NCBI GenBank assembly: GCA_945956975.1
Contig: CAMFKC010000114.1
Coordinates: 1 to 7,113 of the forward strand
DNA length: 7,113 nt
Direction: 5' to 3'
Origin: an uncultured Methylocystaceae bacterium
GTDB taxonomy: Bacteria; Pseudomonadota; Alphaproteobacteria; Rhizobiales; Beijerinckiaceae
The notes beneath the pieces are model-generated. The model saw only the letters and a list, made by a program, of their open reading frames with translations. It did no database searches and was not told where the DNA came from. Both the position numbers and the translations under genes were made by a program. Shown here one piece after another: positions 5,928-7,113 of this stretch. Each line of letters starts with the position of its first letter. The stretch's first letter is position 1.

Positions 5928-6707
5928 TCAATCCGCCTTTTCGGCGGCTTCCTGCGCCCGCTTCTTCTCGATCATCCCGACCGAGATGATCGAGGCTTCG
6001 TAGAGAAGCACGCCGGGGATGGCGAGGGCGAGCTGGCTGAAGACGTCCGGCGGGGTGAGCACCGCCGCGACCACGAAGACGATCACGATGGCGTAGCGGC
6101 GGTTGTTCTTGAGGAAGGCGCTGTCGATGATGCCGACCCGCCCCAGCAGCGTGAGGACCACCGGCAACTGGAAGACGATGCCGAAGGCGAAGATCAAAGT
6201 CATCACCAGGCCGAGATATTCCGACACGCGCGGCAGCAGTTCGATCTGCGCCTTGCCCGGCTCGTTGGCCTGCTGCATGCCGATGAAGAAATGCAGCAGG
6301 TTCGGCATGACGACGAAGAAGACGAGCAGCGCGCCGGCCAGGAAGAACACCGGCGTGGCGTAGAGATAGGGCTTGAAGGCGTCGCGCTCGTTCTTGTAGA
6401 GGCCCGGCGCCACGAAGGCGTAGAGCTGCGAAAAGACGACCGGCGTCGAGAGAAACGCGGCGGCGAACATGGCCACCTTGATCTGCGTGAAGAAGAATTC
6501 CTGCGGCGCCGTGTAGATCAGCTTCGCCTCCGGGCCAGCGGCGTGCTGATAGGGCATGACCAGGATGTTGTAGATGTTCTTCGCGAAGAAGAAGCAGACG
6601 ATGAACATCACTAGAAAGGCGAGCAGCGCCCTGATGAGGCGCGAGCGCAGCTCGATCAGATGCTCCATCAGCGGCGCGCGCGTGGCGTCGATGTCGGCCT
6701 GGCTCAT
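5928..6707 (-). CDS. tatC: Sec-independent protein translocase subunit TatC
   Basis: The product is 259 residues, normal for TatC. With TatB it forms the inner-membrane receptor that binds twin-arginine signal peptides and recruits TatA to export folded proteins. Visible motifs are the N-terminal MEHLIELRSRLIR (14-26), FVAPGLYKNER (98-108, with the conserved Glu107 of the signal-peptide site), and LTPPDVFSQ (217-225, Asp221). Six membrane helices fit about 27-45, 75-98, 113-135, 162-186, 203-217 and 222-243. The helix-4 position that is Glu170 in E. coli is Gln180 here (FGIVFQLPVV). The start ATG overlaps the tatB stop as ATGA, so the two are translationally coupled. A basic/acidic C-tail, MIEKKRAQEAAEKAD, ends the protein. 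Transcription continues toward serS through the hairpin repeat. Confidence 0.97.
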   Translation of the reverse strand: MSQADIDATRAPLMEHLIELRSRLIRALLAFLVMFIVCFFFAKNIYNILVMPYQHAAGPEAKLIYTAPQEFFFTQIKVAMFAAAFLSTPVVFSQLYAFVAPGLYKNERDAFKPYLYATPVFFLAGALLVFFVVMPNLLHFFIGMQQANEPGKAQIELLPRVSEYLGLVMTLIFAFGIVFQLPVVLTLLGRVGIIDSAFLKNNRRYAIVIVFVVAAVLTPPDVFSQLALAIPGVLLYEASIISVGMIEKKRAQEAAEKAD

Positions 6708-7092
6708 GCGCGCTTTTCCGCGAGCTTCTCAGGTTCTTCGGCGACGATGGCCAGGGGCTCGCCCGTCAGTTTCGAATCATGCGCGGCGATCTTCGCCTCC
6801 AGCGGATCGGGCGGAGCAATGGCCGGCGCATCGGCGAAGGCCGCCTCGACGGCCAGCTTCTCGGGCGGCGGGGCGATTTCCTCGATCTCGAGGCTGTGAA
6901 TTTCCGGCGCGGGCGCGGGCTCTGCGGGCAGCGCGGCGCCCGGCGTCACGTCGCCCTCGACGGCCGAGACGATCTGCTCCTTCACGTCGCGGATCGGATC
7001 GAAGGCCACGTCGACCTTCGCGGCGTCGGCGACACCCTGCATTTCCTTCTTGAGATTCTCGACGTCGGCCTCGCGCATGGCCTCCATGAACT
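6704..7092 (-). CDS. tatB: Sec-independent protein translocase subunit TatB, 3' part only
   Basis: The 5' end is cut off by the end of the genomic insert. Two bases of a codon, one Phe codon and then 127 residues from MEAMREAD to the stop remain. The reading (F)MEAMREADVENLKKEMQG is the end of the TatB amphipathic helix; the N-terminal membrane helix that would come before it is missing from the window. The rest is a disordered Ala/Pro/Glu-rich tail, variable in length in this family. Identification rests on that helix fragment and on the ATGA overlap with tatC. TatB hands twin-arginine substrates between TatC and TatA. The Met at 7087 is internal, not the start. tatA presumably lies beyond the right edge. 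Confidence 0.85.
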
Positions 7093-7113
7093 CTGTCTCT
7101 TATACACATCTCC
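7093..7113 (-). other. Untrimmed Nextera adapter (not genomic)
   Basis: Positions 7093-7111 read CTGTCTCTTATACACATCT, the reverse complement of the Tn5 mosaic end. The following CC matches the i7/read-2 adapter continuation, not the i5 one (GA). The genomic sequence ends at 7092. Translating across the junction on the minus strand gives the artefact peptide MCIRDR. Confidence 0.97.

Noticed and set aside
5761..5931. N-terminal extension of SerRS starting at 5931
   Set aside because: The added 57 residues are a translation of the palindromic repeat and overlap the tatC stop. SerRS proteins start at MFDIK.
5856..6614. A 252-residue plus-strand open frame across tatC
   Set aside because: Its Asp/Glu/Arg/His-rich translation is the mirror of TatC membrane helices, and tatC itself is unmistakable.
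6777..7109. A 110-residue minus-strand frame starting MCIRDR
   Set aside because: Its start lies in the Nextera adapter, and the remainder is tatB in the wrong frame.

Overview
The window is a metagenome- or isolate-type contig of about 7.05 kb of genomic DNA (46-7092) with untrimmed Illumina Nextera adapter at both ends. The DNA is GC-rich. Gene order, protein sequences and a RIME-like palindromic repeat point to an alphaproteobacterium, most likely of the order Hyphomicrobiales (Rhizobiales). The family or genus cannot be named from the sequence alone.

Layout, right to left, since most genes are on the minus strand: tatB (3' part only) overlaps tatC by ATGA; a 135-bp mosaic of hairpins sits between tatC and serS; serS (seryl-tRNA synthetase) follows. 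A plus-strand sensor histidine kinase gene comes next and runs tail-to-tail into the end of serS. Then come surE and pcm, 2 nt apart, and an AT-richer gap. An nlpD-type LysM/LytM lipoprotein gene closes this group, with a strong intrinsic terminator behind it. The 5' end of an EamA/DMT-family transporter gene runs off the left edge. No gene-free stretch exceeds 300 bases; the longest are 255-380, 1737-1860, 3279-3419 and 5761-5927, each described below.

Functionally this is a housekeeping locus. TatBC belongs to the twin-arginine export machinery. SerRS charges tRNA-Ser. SurE (nucleotidase) and Pcm (isoaspartyl repair methyltransferase) are stress-survival enzymes. The NlpD-like lipoprotein probably activates cell-wall amidases during septum splitting. 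The order surE-pcm-nlpD is also found in gammaproteobacteria, where rpoS follows; here there is no rpoS. The tat-serS-surE-pcm-nlpD order is familiar in alphaproteobacteria. The unusual item in the order is the opposite-strand histidine kinase, which separates serS from surE and must give surE-pcm its own promoter.

I found no wholly new system. The points most worth a second look are the paired inverted RIME-like units, the kinase insertion, the degenerate LytM active site, and Glu64 in Pcm.
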